From assembly GCA_024220525.1 (NCBI GenBank), contig JAMYWO010000128.1:1-64000 (forward strand): a stretch of DNA of 64,000 nucleotides, given 5' to 3'. The notes under the pieces are model-generated. The model had not been told where the DNA came from. It ran no database searches and was given only the letters and a program-made list of their open reading frames with translations. Numbering within the stretch: the stretch's first letter is position 1; each line of letters begins with the position of its first letter. Of the stretch, positions 44,583 to 57,300 are shown piece by piece. The DNA comes from Cochliopodium minus. Lineage: Eukaryota; Discosea; Himatismenida; Cochliopodiidae. Position numbers and translations under genes: made by a program.

Positions 44583-45178
44583 ATGTCTAAATTTGGAGGA
44601 GGAGAAAAATGCAAACGTTGTGGAAAATCTGTATACAGGTAAATCTTATTTTTCTTCTTATATTTCCAATTGAATTTTAATTATTTTTTTAACAGTGCTG
44701 AAAAAGCAACTGGTGCACCAAGTGGTAAATAATTTCATATAGACTATATTTTTTGTTTTAAGATCTTCAAATCTTTTTAATTAATAAAATATAGGTGTAT
44801 AGTAAGAATTTCTTCAGTTTACAGAATGAGTTTATATAATTAAATTTTCTTATTATCATAAGCCACAAAAATTGTTTTGTATGTAATGCAGAAGGATGCA
44901 ACAAAAGATTAGATTCTATGAATGTATGTGAAAATAAAGAAACTGGAGAAGTTTATTGCAAAACTTGTTATGCAAAGAACTTTGGACCTAAAGGATATGG
45001 GTAAAATATATTTTGATTTGAATAAAAGTTTAAAATAAATTAATAAACTTTTTAATCAGTTATGGTGGTGGATCTGGAACTTTCCATTACACTGATGGAG
45101 AAAACAAAGTATAATTTTTATAAAATATTTTATTAATTTGAATAAAAAACGTATCTTTTTCTCAATATTTAGAACTAA
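44583..45178 (+). CDS. CRIP-like single LIM-domain protein
   Basis: Six exons (44583-44638, 44696-44724, 44795-44801, 44863-45000, 45060-45108, 45173-45178) encode 94 residues. The LIM zinc ligands are CKRC, HKNC, FVC, then C after NAEG, and [14 protein letters not shown]. The tail [18 protein letters not shown] matches the CRIP/CSRP 'FGPKGFGxGxGAGT' signature. Compared with the LIM consensus, the second zinc knuckle has four residues (NAEG) where two are usual. LIM proteins of this type bind actin-associated partners. Exon 3 is 7 bases and supplies Gly-Val and part of the Tyr before HKNC; the last exon is a single Asn plus stop. Confidence 0.88.
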
Positions 45179-45289
45179 TTTGGATCTTTGACATAAAAGG
45201 AAACACAATAAACAAAAATTTGAAAAAAAAAACTTATTTTTCTTTTTAATTAAATCTTATGATAAATTTTTGTTTGAGTATTTGCTTTC

Positions 45290-45304
45290 AAAAAAAAAAA
45301 AAAA
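45290..45304 (+). promoter_or_regulatory. oligo(A) leader abutting the LSM1 start codon
   Basis: Fifteen A residues end exactly at ATG 45305. It is one of at least six such tracts of 14-19 bases in the window. Confidence 0.6.
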
Positions 45305-45940
45305 ATGAACGTATATATTCCAAGTACGGCTGGGCTAATTGAACAAGTTGACAGTAAGAATCAGATATATTATCAATTTCAAAATAATCACAAAAAACTT
45401 TTACCAAAATAAAATAGAAAAGATAATAGTGATTTTGAGGGATAATAAAAATTTTTATGGTATATTGAGGAGTTTTGATCAATTTGGTAATTTTATCTAT
45501 CATAATATTCTTTGATCATGTATATAAAAAATTTATTCATCATATAATAGCAAATTTGGTACTTGAAGATTGTTCTCAAAGAATATATGTTGGTGATAAT
45601 TATGGTTTGGACAATTTTATTCAATTTTTGGGTTTATATACTTACTTTAAATAGGTGATTTGCCAAGAGGAATCACAATTATCAGAGGAGAAAATGTATC
45701 ATTACTTGGGGAAGTTGTAAGGGATAAATTTATTGAAAAAATACCTTTCCTTATTGGATTATTATTATTATCATTACTTTTTCAATAATAATCTTTTGTC
45801 TTTACAAAAAAAAGAGTTTAAAAAAAGAAAAAGAATCAAAATTAAAGCAAGTTTCACCAGAAGAAATTATGAGATTGTATCATGAATCAAGACAAAATGA
45901 AAAAAAAGATTTGGGAAGTTTGGATTTTGATGATTTTTAA
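45305..45940 (+). CDS. lsm1: LSm1, cytoplasmic Lsm1-7 ring subunit
   Basis: Five exons (45305-45353, 45418-45486, 45551-45604, 45655-45716, 45815-45940) give 119 residues. The Sm1 motif reads VDKKIIVILRDNKNFYGILR with SFDQFANLVLEDCSQRIYVG, and the Sm2 motif reads LPRGITIIRGENVSLLGEV, diagnostic of LSm1. The C-terminal extension KQVSPEEIMRLYHES matches the LSm1-specific helix. The complex binds 3' ends of oligoadenylated mRNAs and promotes decapping with Pat1. All introns are under 100 bases. Confidence 0.92.
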
Positions 45941-46035
45941 TTTAAACAAAAAAAAAATTAAAATGATAAATAAAAAAATTTTATTTAAAATAAAAATTAT
46001 TTAATTAAATAAAAACAAAATTTCGAAAAAAGAAA

Positions 46036-49000
46036 TTAATTGTTGATCCTGAGGAACTTTTCCAAACTCTGAAAACACTCTTTGTTCTGAGTGTGCAAAA
46101 TAAATTCACCCCAATTACTATTTTTGACCAACAAAGAAGAGCTACCCAAAACAAAAAGGTAATTTTTAGCACGAGTCAGTGCGTGTGAAATTTTGATAGT
46201 GTCCTCCAAAAGTCCCAACTCACTGGTTCTTGTGCAAACCAACACTACCATATCAAATTCTTTTCCTTCTGCTTCGTCAATTGTCCCAATAAAGATTTTT
46301 TTGTTCCTTTTTAAAATGATTAGTATTTTGAAAGTTTTTTTATTTTTAAAAGAAGGAAATTTAATTACCTAAAATTTTCGAAGGGTTTCAATATTTTTTT
46401 TTGTGCTTCAAAAAAGGTTATAATTGCATAAGAATTGCACTGGGTGTTGTCTTTGAAAAATAAGGTGATAAGTCTGGTGACAGCTTTTACTTCTTCAGGA
46501 TTATAAATACCCTTTATTATTTTTTTTGAAAAAAAAAATGAGCTGGTTTAAAAAACAAAATTTTTTTTTTCAGGTTTATACTTTTTCATTGGATATTTCA
46601 GGGCTTGTTGTGTTATCATAATCAAAAAACATCAAAGGCTTAAAACAACCATTATGATAACCATTATTATTATTGATGTTATTGTTGTTCATGTTCTTAT
46701 TGTTATTAAATTTGTTGGTGGAATAAAAATGAGAAAGCGGGAAAGAAAAATGAGAATTTAAACGAAACTGATCATTTAAGAGTATGGCGGGGCATTTGTT
46801 GATGAGGAGTCTATCAAAAAAGTTGTTTCTCTCTTTTCTTGTGTTCGTTTCTCCCAATAGAACACACTGGCCGCAGTGATATGACAATGGAGTCAATATT
46901 TCTGCTTCGCTGAACCTGTTTGCTTCGTCTATGATGACTATAAAAAAAAAAAATAAGTAAATAAATGAATTAAAAATAAAAAAAAAAGAAAAAATAAAAA
47001 TAAAAAGAAAAAATAAGAAATAAAAAAAAGTAAATAAATAAAAAATAAAAAAAAGTTTTTTTTATTACCAATAGGAAATCTATTCCCCTTTAAGAGATCC
47101 CAGTCACTGTTGACGAAAGAGCAACACACTATCTTGCTTTCCGAAATCACTTTTTTTCTGGACTTTTCTTTTTCCCCCAATTTGTTTACCACGATATTGT
47201 CCAAAAAAAAATTTTCAATGCCGTTTATGTTTTTGTTGTTTTCTGTCAAATTTTTTTGTTTTTGATAATCTCTCACTAATCAATTTTTTTATTATTTAAA
47301 TTTTAAATTTTAAATTTTTACTTTTTTATTTTCAAATTTTTATTTTTTTTTTTTTACCTGCAATGATGTCATTAATGTTAAATTGTGAATTTTCGATGGC
47401 AATCAGAAATTTTTTGAGGATTTCTTCAAGACCACTTTCTGTGTAACAGCACACAAGAACTTGTTCCGTTGTCAATTTTTGTTCATGGAAAATTTTTAGA
47501 ATCGTTGGAGCGATTGTCGATGTTTTTCCTGTCCCAGGAGCCCTTTAATTTGAAAATAAATTAAAAATTAAACAAAATCAAAAACTTTTAAAGGGTTAAC
47601 CCATTGACAAGATAAAAATTTTCGTGTTTGAGTGTCACTGCAGAGTTTGAATCAAAAGAGGTACAATTAGATAAAATATTGCTGTGAACTTCGCTTTGGG
47701 AAGACAGGAAAATAGGTCTCAAAATTTTTTCGATACTATATTTTTTTAAATAAAAATGAAATTAAAAAAATTGAAAAATTTTAAATTTTAAATTTTTTTT
47801 TTTTTACATTAATAAATCATAAGAGAAAATGAGATTGTATATTTGAACCAAATAGTTTCCGAAAGGGAAAAGCTTGACGATTTTCCACTCATTGCGGTAA
47901 GCCTCCAAGACTCCAGAAGTGATCAAGTTGCTGAGGGATATTTGTAAGAAAAAGGTGTTGTCCACCATCTTCTTTGACTCGACGAAGCCCACAAAAGAGA
48001 AGCCAGGTTTGGCGAAACTCCCGCTAAAAACCAAGACGACGTCGTCTTCATGAAGATCGATCTTGATGTTGGTTTGGAAATGGATGTAGGTGAAGTACTT
48101 TTCATAATCTACAGGATGGATTTTTAAGGGGATGGAAGATTCGTAGGAGAGTTGGTCTTTTGCGACGGAGAGGTGGCCGCGGAAGTCGCGCAACAATGCG
48201 TTGAGAGATTCCTTAAAAAAGGTGGGGAAGTCCTCGTAAGAAGGTCTCTCGGTGGGTTCCTCCAGCTTGTCGACGCTCTTCAAGTTGAAGAAATCCCAGT
48301 TGGTGACGTCTCTCTTGATGTTTTCGAAGATTTTGGGCACCTTTTCCTTTTCTTTCAGCCTTTTTGTATTGACCACACTGTTGTTCTCCTCGCTGTTTTT
48401 GTGGGTTGGATGGGTTTTGAAGGGGGAGAGAAGCAGCAGCGTTCTCTTTTGCTCTGGGTCGAAGAAATTGGAGGTTCCGATCTCCTTTCTCAAGAAGTAG
48501 AACGAGTCTGCCTCCCTCGAAAAATGTTGTGTGGTGTTCTCGAAAAATGTGATGAGTACACTTCCAAATTTTTTGTTTTCTGATTTTATTAAGTGCTAAA
48601 GAGGAAAAAAAATTTTTTTAGAAAAATTAACAAAGAAAAAAGTTTTTTACGGGTGTTTTTAAAACGAATTTTAAAAGAGAAAGGGATTTATTTAATATGT
48701 AGTCCAAGCTTTTGGGATCTTCGCTCATAAATATGTTGATGTATGAAAAAAGATATTTGAGGGAATGTGACATGATAGGTGCATAATGAGCAAAGTCCTT
48801 GAGGACGTTGTCCATTCCCAACAAAAGTTTTTTTTTGTGGTTTTGTATGAGATAAGCGAAGAGATCTCTACTTTTGTTTTTTCTAATATAAATTTAAAAA
48901 TAAAAAATTAATTCAAATTTTTTTTTTGTTTTTGTACTTTAGTTGAGAGATGGAGCGGATGAGACTCCTTGTGGAACTACGAATTTTTTTGATGGGAGAG

Positions 49001-50708
49001 ATGAGGTAATAGAAAAGATACTCCACCAAAGAGACAAAATAGCTGGGGTTGATCTGGTTCTTGATGTAGTCGGCCAGATCCTCAAAGAGAAAGTAGTCGA
49101 AAGACTTCTCCGAGTCAAGGGGGAACATGACAAACTCGGACAAAGAGCCAATGATGAAAGTGTTTACCCTAGGGGGGACTATCTTGTTATTGTCTTTCAA
49201 ATAATACAAAATGTTCTTGTTTGTTTTGACATTGACGACATTGTTGTGCGAAGTGACGACTTGTTTGGAGAGGACCACTTCTTGGAGAGTTTTCAGCTCG
49301 TAACAAAAAACTCGAAACAAAATGTCTTCAGATTCTTCCAAGGTTAAGAGGCCATAATTCTCCACATTATTCCATAAACTTTTGCTTAGAGGGTTTCCCC
49401 ACAAGTCTATGTACTCTACTAATGACATTCCGTTTTTGTACGATAAAATCAAGATTCTGAAAGCTGCCAAAGAAGCGTCTTTCCTTGGTTTCCCTTCGTA
49501 AGATGAGGACTGCAAAAACTCTAACATAAATTTGAGGACATCGTTTATAAATTGAGAATACTCTTTGTTCGTGATGATGCTGTTAGTAATCATTTCAATG
49601 AAATCAATCAAGATTTTCACATCTAATGCAAAAAAAAAAAATAAAAAATTTTTAAACAATAATTTGTTTTTATTTTTACCTTCGTCTAACCATTTGTTTT
49701 GCTGTAATTTAGGTTTTATAAATTGTAATATATTAATAGGATGAAATTTATTGTCGAATAACTTGACGGACACACTGCCATAAATATAAATAGCAGTGTC
49801 CAACATTTTCAAGTTGGCTTTTCTTTCTGTTAAAATATTTTGAAAAATGGAAATGAACAAACTAGGATATTGTACATGTACTGCAATCAACAACTTTTTG
49901 TCTATCAAAGTTATCAATTCTTTGACAGCGGAGAAAAAAATTTCTTTTATGTAGTACACTTTGTTGTCATATTTGTTATCAGTAAACCTATTGTTCTTAA
50001 AAACATCTAGGAAAAAAAATTTTTGACAATGATAATTAAATTTTATTTTTATTTTTAATTATATAAATCCTCAGTGCTTTTTTTATTTATTTTATTTCTT
50101 ATATTATTTACCAGTTATTTCCCCCAATACTTTATCAATCAATCTTAAATTCTCTATGATTCTCCCTTTGATATTATCTGAAGCCCATTTCCTGATTTTT
50201 TCCACATCATTGAATAATAAATAATATAGACCAGGATATTGATCAGTGGATAACAAATCACATTTCAAATTAAACCACTATAGTCAAAATATAGTGCATA
50301 TATTAAATAAATACATAAAACGGTATAATTATTTATTACATCAGTGAAAGATTTATTCGTCTTTTTGGTGAATATGAGGTCTGGATTTATCATTATTTCT
50401 GTGAATATTGAATAAGCTGGATTGTTCAATTCTACATAGCTCCTATCGTTGCTGATGAACTTTTGTATCCTTTGTCTATCTATCTCTATTAGATCTTGTT
50501 CAAACATTCTCTTCTTCTCTGGATCAAATCTTTCGTAGCAATTCTTCATTTGGCTATGATAACTATAGATGCAAGGGATACAGACTGCCATGATGCTATC
50601 CATCTCTTGTATCGTTTTGGAATCTTGGAATAACTTGCCTTCTTCAAAGTTTGTGACCAATTGGTTCATTAAATAGGCCATATCATTTTTATTTTTGCAG
50701 AGATGCAT
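46036..50708 (-). CDS. senataxin/Sen1-like superfamily 1 RNA helicase
   Basis: A multi-exon leftward gene of roughly 1,300 residues from ATG 50708 to the stop at 46036. The N-terminal two-thirds are helical and resemble the Sen1/senataxin N-terminal domain only in general character (for example RKDASLAAFRILILSYKNG). The helicase core is in the last third: motif I NGAPGTGKTSTIAPTIL, motif II VIIDEANRFSEAEIL, motif V GTIDEAEGKEFDMVVL and motif VI ISHALTRAKNYLFVLG. Motif III is changed: the GDxxQ expected there reads GETNT, and the Gln of motif V is missing. These enzymes resolve R-loops and help terminate transcription. Individual exon borders in the 5' half are approximate. An Asn repeat ([19 protein letters not shown]) sits inside the core. 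Confidence 0.75.
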
Positions 50709-50947
50709 TTCTCTCTTCTGATTCTTTTATAATTCCAATTTTTTTTTATTTTTTTTACATGAACTTACAAACAAAAAAAAAGAAATCCGATATTATTATG
50801 CCAATAATCAAAAACATTTCGAAGAAGCCAATATGATTAGATAGATATCTAAAATCCAAAAGTGAAATAAGAAATTGGATAATCACACAGAACAAATAAA
50901 TTGCGCAATTTAAATATAAAATTTTTTTTTTTTTTTTTTTTTGAAAT

Positions 50948-52916
50948 TCAATTCAACAAAGATCTAGAAATGATCATTTGCATCACTTCATTGGTTCCTT
51001 CCAAGATTTGATGAACCCTCTTTAAAAAAAAAAATTGAATTATTGAAAATTACAAAATTAAATAATGAATTCATAAAGTATCATTATTCATTCATTTGAT
51101 TTTACGAGATCTCTGAGGTGGCGTTGTATAGGAAAGTCCTTAAGGTAACCATATCCACCTAACATTTGGAGACTTTGATTAACCACTTCGAAGCAGTTGT
51201 CAGTGGCCAACTTCTTGGCCATTGCACCTGAAAATAGAATTAATTAAAATGAAAAAATAAATGTTTATCAAATTTAATTTAAATAATCCAAAATTACAAT
51301 TACAAAAAATAAATAAAGGATGAAATAAAAAATTTACAATGAACAGTTTTATTTTTGTCGTTTTCATCAATTTTGGATGCAGCACTACGGACCATATATC
51401 TGGAAGAGACAAGCTTCGTAGCGAGATTGGCTGAGAAAAAAATATTATTTTTTTTTGAAGTTATTAAAAAAATAAATTTTACAAAGAGTAAACTGGATGT
51501 TTTGAAAGTCAGATAGAGGCTTCCCAAATTGTTTTCTAACTTTCACATGTTCGAGAGCTGTTTGGAGGGAACTAGCAGCTCCACCCAAAGAACAAGAAGC
51601 GATGTTGACTCTACCTCCGTCCAAACCAATCATAGCCATAGGAAAGCCTCCTTTCTCGTTTCCGAGTCTGTTTACAACAGGTACTTTACAATTATCAAAA
51701 ATAACAGCACTAAATGAAAAAATTTTAATAAAAAATTAAATCAAAACAAGCCTTATTTTAAATATTTATTATTACCGCGTTGGTTGAGAATTCCACCCTA
51801 ATTTCTTTTCTTTCTTTCCAAAAGACAAACCAGGCATTCCCTTCTCCAAAACCAAAGCGGTGATCCCCTTGGCGCCCTCATCGTGAGTTCTGGTCATCAC
51901 GACATAAATTTCGCTTTCGCCTCCTTTTTTTTAAAAGAAATAAAAACAAAATAAAACAATTTAAAATAAAAAATAAAATAAAAAATAAAAAACAAATGAG
52001 CACAAAATAATTTTAACATTATTAATTATGAAAATATTGTTATTTTTTTTACCACCACTTATAAAAGCTTTTTCTCCATTAAGAATATAATAATCTCCGT
52101 CTCTCTTCGCAGTTCTAAAAAAGATCATTATTAACAAAAAAGAAAAAGAGTTGTTTTTCTTTTTTACGTTCTGAGAGATCCTGCATCACTGCCTGCACCT
52201 GGTTCTGTCAAGCAATAGGAGGCACAATGTTCCATGGTGGCAAGTTTAGGGATCCACTTTTCTCTTTGCTCTTGAGTCCCAAAGTTGTCGATCATGAAAG
52301 CACACATGTTGTGGATAGATAGATATGCAGTTGTTGATACACATGCAGTTGATAATGCTTATGAAAAAAATATTAAAATTCATTAATGCTCTCATATATT
52401 AATTTCATTTTTATCATCCTTATTCAAAATAATTTCTCAATTTCATTTTACCTTCGAATATCACTGAAGCAGATAATCTTGAAAGACCAGTACCACCAAA
52501 TTCATCCTTGCAATATATTGCTTTATTTGAAAAGATTAATCATTTATTAAAATTTAATTACGAAATTGATACCTCCAAATCCTAAACTTCCTAAATTCTT
52601 TAAAGTATCTCTTGGAAAAATTTCCTCTTGATCCCATTTTTCAGCATGAGGTAACATTTCCTTTTGTGCAAAATCATAGGCTATCTGAATAAAGATAAAT
52701 GTTCAATGCAATTATTTAATTTTAATTGGTGGTTACTGTTTGGAATTCTTTTAATTCATCGCTCAATCCAATAGAACCTATATTTACAAATATATGGATT
52801 TATTTATTAAATTAGGAGAAATGATATTCACTATCGAGGATCCCAGTCCCGAAACATCTTTTGCTTAAAGATTTAAAGTGGGATTGTTTAAAGATTTTCT
52901 TGTTTTGGAAAAACAT
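50948..52916 (-). CDS. acad8: isobutyryl-CoA dehydrogenase, mitochondrial (ACAD8-like)
   Basis: Leftward gene of about eleven small exons. ATG 52916 (after a 14-base oligo(A) leader) opens a basic, mitochondrial-type presequence [20 protein letters not shown]. The acyl-CoA dehydrogenase landmarks follow: [48 protein letters not shown] and [14 protein letters not shown]. The catalytic glutamate is in [27 protein letters not shown] and the SCSLG block are specific for ACAD8, which oxidises isobutyryl-CoA to methacrylyl-CoA in valine breakdown in the mitochondrial matrix. Exon borders in the 5' third are approximate. Confidence 0.88.
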
Positions 52917-53037
52917 TTTTTTTTTTTTTTCTTTTATCCATTTCTGCTTGTATTTATGTTGATGGCCAACTAGATGATCTATATATATTAAAATTTGCTT
53001 TAATTTTATCAATTATTAACAAAAGGAGAACAGTTTT

Positions 53038-54210
53038 TTAGTAATCAGAACAAGCCAAAATGAAGTTTACAGACTCAGAAACATCACCGTTAAACTTTAT
53101 AAGAGTCCTGATGTTGAGCTCCTGATCCTTGAAGCCATAGCCGATCAACTTGTCAAGCTGCTTTGCAAAAAGGACAGAGTGGTCGACCGCTTTATCATTG
53201 ACAACAACATGAAAGAAAAAGCGAGGACCAAACGAACCCGTTTTCTTGTGGAAAAGTCTCCAATAAGTAATATACTTGCCAGGGGTGCTCGGAGAAGTGA
53301 GGTGAACAACAAATTTTGTTTTCTCTCCTTCCATGACAATGGTGTTGTTGCGGATAGGTTCTTCAGATCTAAGATCTCCACTTTCCCATCTCAACTCAAC
53401 GTAAGTGTTCCACTTGGAAGGCCCTTTGTTCTTGATCTTGAAGATCTTTTTGAAGGGAGAGTTTGGAGACACCTCGATGGTGTCTTTTGAATCATCCACA
53501 AGCGAGGCATTGTATATCTTTTTCCCGCTGTTGGTTCTGGTTTTGACTGTATCCACTTCATCGTAAAATGTCTTCTTTTGTGGTTTGAATTGAAAAAACT
53601 TTGTTTGTGGCCTTGCCAATTTGATGAATGCATGGTTGATCACAAGATGGTGATCGCTATTTTTCTCACAATCTGAACATATATCATATTCTTTACAATT
53701 CAAGCATTTCCAACGTATTCCCGTTATGTTCTATGTTAAATTATGATCATAAAATATGAGTTTCCATAAAAGGAAATTAAATTTCTATTTACCTTTGAAC
53801 ATTCATCACACTGAATTCTGTGGTCCACAATGATTTCAATAGATTCTTCCTTTTTAATTTCAATTTTCACATTGGTGTTGATATTTTCGGCAATTATCTT
53901 TTTCTTTAATTCTACTACCATATCCATTTCTTTGGTGGGCTGATCTTTGAGTATTCTAAAAAATTCTTCCAATTCTTTTTGGCAAGTGAGATTGATAAGG
54001 TCAGATTCTTCATCATAATACCTATATTTTGGGTGAGTAATCGATTTTGAAGGGAAATAATTTCTTAAGAAATTACTTTATTTGTTCTATATTGTTGTCA
54101 ATAATCAAAAATAATGTTTTTATGCGCTCATATAATTCTACAATTGGAATTTCTTTATCCAATAATAGTTTCTTTTTCTCTTCTCCTATCAACAAATTTA
54201 TTTGAAGCAT
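53038..54210 (-). CDS. compact NBR1-like autophagy receptor (PB1, ZZ, FW, UBA)
   Basis: Leftward gene in about four exons, roughly 370 residues, start ATG 54210. Order of domains: a PB1 domain with an acidic OPCA-type motif (YYDEESDLINL); a ZZ zinc finger (HRIQCDECSK ... CLNCKEYDICSDCE); an NBR1 four-tryptophan (FW) domain with FKKIFKIKNKGPSKWNTYVE, GEKTKFVVHLTSPSTPGKY and YWRLFHKKTGSFGPRFFFHV; and a C-terminal UBA-like segment (KLIGYGFKDQELN...NGDVSESVNFI). This is the full NBR1 domain set in less than half the length of animal or plant NBR1, with little linker. NBR1 delivers ubiquitinated cargo to autophagosomes. A clear LIR motif was not assigned. Confidence 0.85.
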
Positions 54211-54364
54211 GTTCAATTTTTTTTTTTATAATATTTAAATTTTACAAGAAATTATAGAAGCACAATTTTCAAAAAAATGGTGGATGAATTTGATAGGTTC
54301 TCCGAACTTGATTTTCTTAAATATTTAATGAATTTCATTTTCAAAAAAAAAATATAAAAGATAA

Positions 54365-56750
54365 CTATTTCAAATTATAATCACGAACATTGTTGAGGAC
54401 ATCATTAGCCTTTCTCAAAACTTCCAAAGTCTTTTGGCAAGCTTCTCTCCTGATGGAAATGGTATCGCTTTCTTTAAGGAGTTCGCTGAAAAGATCTTCT
54501 TTGTACAATTCTGAAACAAGTTCATGTTGGATGGCCCTTTTACTTTCGTTGACCAAAAAGTGCATGATGGTTTTAGGGACAGTATCCATGATATTCTTAC
54601 GAACAATATTGAAATAAGATCCCAACAAGTCTTTGATAAGCTCAGTTTCGAATTGTTCTTTGTTGGAGAAGTTACTTGGTTTTTTCCAGTTTGAAGGTTT
54701 TTGTTGACTTTGGCGATTGTAGTTGTTGTTATTGTTGTTATTGATATTATTGTTGTTATTGTTCATGTTCATGTTGTTGAAATCTTCATTGTTATTGTTG
54801 TTAATGTCATTGGATTTGTTGTTGTCAAAATATTTCTGGAAAAAGCTATTTCCAACTTGTTTAGGTTGGGTTTGAGGAGGATTTTTTTGTTGGATTTGTT
54901 GATTTTGTTGATTTTGTTGGAATTGTTGTTGTTGCTCTTGTCCTCTTTGGAATTCTTCAGTGTCACGAGTGTTCTCCATCTTTTCAAAAAACTTTCCCAA
55001 AGCTCCACCACCACCAATGAAATCAGGATGAGCAGTGTTAATGTAGGAAAGTTCGATATTAACTAAACTGTTGATCATAGTTTTGGTAGGTTCTCTGCAT
55101 TTTACCAACAAATGGTTTGCCACTTCGACAACTCTGTCTCTCAATTGTACAAAACGGATGAGTTCTTGGCATTCAAGATTGTTGATGATTTTTTGAAGTT
55201 CATCAAAAACAAAGGAGACGCATTGAAGAGATGGTTCCTTCAATCTGACAACTTGTTGGCGAACCAAGTTTTCGAAGGATACTTCAGGAATGAACAAAGA
55301 ATCACGAGTACCAGAAGCATTTCTTATGGCAGTTCTGATAGCTTCTGGAGTTAAGTTGTCAACAGGATCCATCTCCATCAAATTTTTTCCAAAGACATCG
55401 TTGAAAATGTGTTTGATTCTTGCACCACCATAGAGCTCTTGAAACGTATCAATATCGGTGAATTTACCATCAATTGTATCTCTGTAATCATTGCAAAATT
55501 TGGTGATGATTTGCAACAAAACTGCTCCTTGTGAACTGGTTCCTTCACTATGATCTCCATAGTTCATCAACTCTAATTGTGCTTCAGTGACCATCTTGTT
55601 GACTTTCAATTTCAATTCAGGGAGACAATCTCTGATATGATGCATCAAAACTTTGTTAAGAGATCCTGCCAAAAATTTTGTTCCCAATCTTCCTGAGATG
55701 GTTTTGTAGATAGGATGAGTGGAAAAGAATTCATTTTCAGATTTATGAGCTTGTTGTATTGATTTCTTATTCATTATATCTTGTTGACCACGATTAACCA
55801 CTCCAATAAATCCCAATTTCAATTGAAATATTTTTCCCATTAGAAGATCCATGCAATCAGTGCCTTTATCCTGAAATAATAATTTAATATTCATAAAATT
55901 TGTATCAAAATTAAAGAAATTGAAATTTTTGAAATAGATTATATTGAAATTAATTGTTTAATATAAGTACGAATTAAATTTTTTTTTTACCATCAAATCA
56001 ATTTTGGTCAATACACCAAGTGTTCTTCTTCCTTCAGGATCAACTTCTTTTGCAAGTTGTAATGCATCAGATGTTGCCAAATCGGTATTGGCAGGAGTAA
56101 CAGCCAAAATGATACAATTCTTTTTAGTGACGTAAGTATATACCATTTCTCTGATTTGTTTTTCAATATCGTGAGGTTGTTCCCCTACAGCAACTTTAGT
56201 GAGACCAGGAAGATCCACCAAAGTTAAATTAAGAACATTAGGAGAATAAATTTTCAAATTGATTGGGATTGTAGATATCCCTTTATTCTTTCCAGTCAAT
56301 CTTTCTGTTTCATTATCGATTTCTTCTTTAATTTTATTGAAATCATAAAATATCTCATTGGTGTGTAAAAATTCTCCCCATTCTTTATTATCATTCTCAT
56401 TTTCACTTTTTGGAACATTGATCAATTGGAGAACGAGAGGTCTTCTTGTAACGATACCAGATCCTCTTGGCAAAAAATCTCTTCCAACAATATTTTCCAA
56501 TACCGAAGATTTACCACTAGATTGAGCTCCAACTACTGCTATTTGTGGGAGATCTATGGACTATGAAAAATAAAAATTTATGTTACAATCATTTATTAAT
56601 TTAATAAAATCTTATTATATACCTCTTGTCCAATAGCATTGAATACATCTTGCAATTTATTTATCACAGGAATCAACTTGATATTTAAAAATTTTCATTA
56701 TTTCTTTTCAATTTTACTCTCAATTTATTTGTTTATTTTACCTGATCCAT
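54365..56750 (-). CDS. dymA: dynamin-family GTPase (DymA-like)
   Basis: Four exons (56750-56742, 56676-56623, 56560-55991, 55870-54365) give 712 residues. The first exon is nine bases (Met-Asp-Gln). The GTPase domain has [16 protein letters not shown] (P-loop), [12 protein letters not shown] (switch I), VDLPGLTKV (G3) and a TKID motif (G4). The dynamin middle domain follows ([40 protein letters not shown]). There is no PH domain; instead a Gln-rich then Asn-rich insert (about residues 530-625) separates the middle domain from the GED ([19 protein letters not shown]). That plan is the same as Dictyostelium dynamin A, which acts in endocytosis, organelle division and cytokinesis. Confidence 0.93.
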
Positions 56751-57300
56751 TTCTTTGTTGTGAAATAATGATCTTAATATGAAAAAAACATCTAATTTTT
56801 TTGAAAGAACTTACCTATATATAAATTAATATTTGATTTTTTTTATATTTAAAATGTATATTTTTCAATTAAGTGCAAGAGGATATGGAAAAAGAAAAAG
56901 ATTATTCTTTTTTACTTAAAAGGTCTTCACTAATATAATTGATGTAAGAAAAAAAAAAGGCTTATAATTCATAGAAAAGACTTTGTTGTGCAGAATAAAG
57001 GAATCCAAAATATGTTCAATTATAAGATTGAAGAATTGACAATGAAATGAGAAAATCAATCCAAATGGATATTTTCATTGTGTTTATTTATGATGAATAT
57101 AGAAAAACAAATTATTTCTTTCATTTATCTATCTCACCAAAATTTTTTTGTTTCAATGTTTGTGAAAGAAAAAAATTTTTGCTGTACCATAAAATAATAA
57201 AAAAAAAATAGTTCAAATTAAAGATTAAAAATGATTGAGAATAATGTAATACTTTTAAGATATAGTAAGAATATTTTATTTTATTTATATTTTGAAGAAT
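56751..57300. promoter_or_regulatory. bidirectional promoter between dynamin and Rpt3
   Basis: A 550-base AT-rich spacer lies between two divergent start codons. No coding potential; the open frames in it are low-complexity. Both genes are expected to be constitutively expressed, so core promoter elements should be here, but none is recognisable by eye. Confidence 0.5.

Noticed and set aside
48152-48583. 143-codon plus-strand ORF
   Set aside because: It is antisense to a helicase-gene exon with better composition and continuity.
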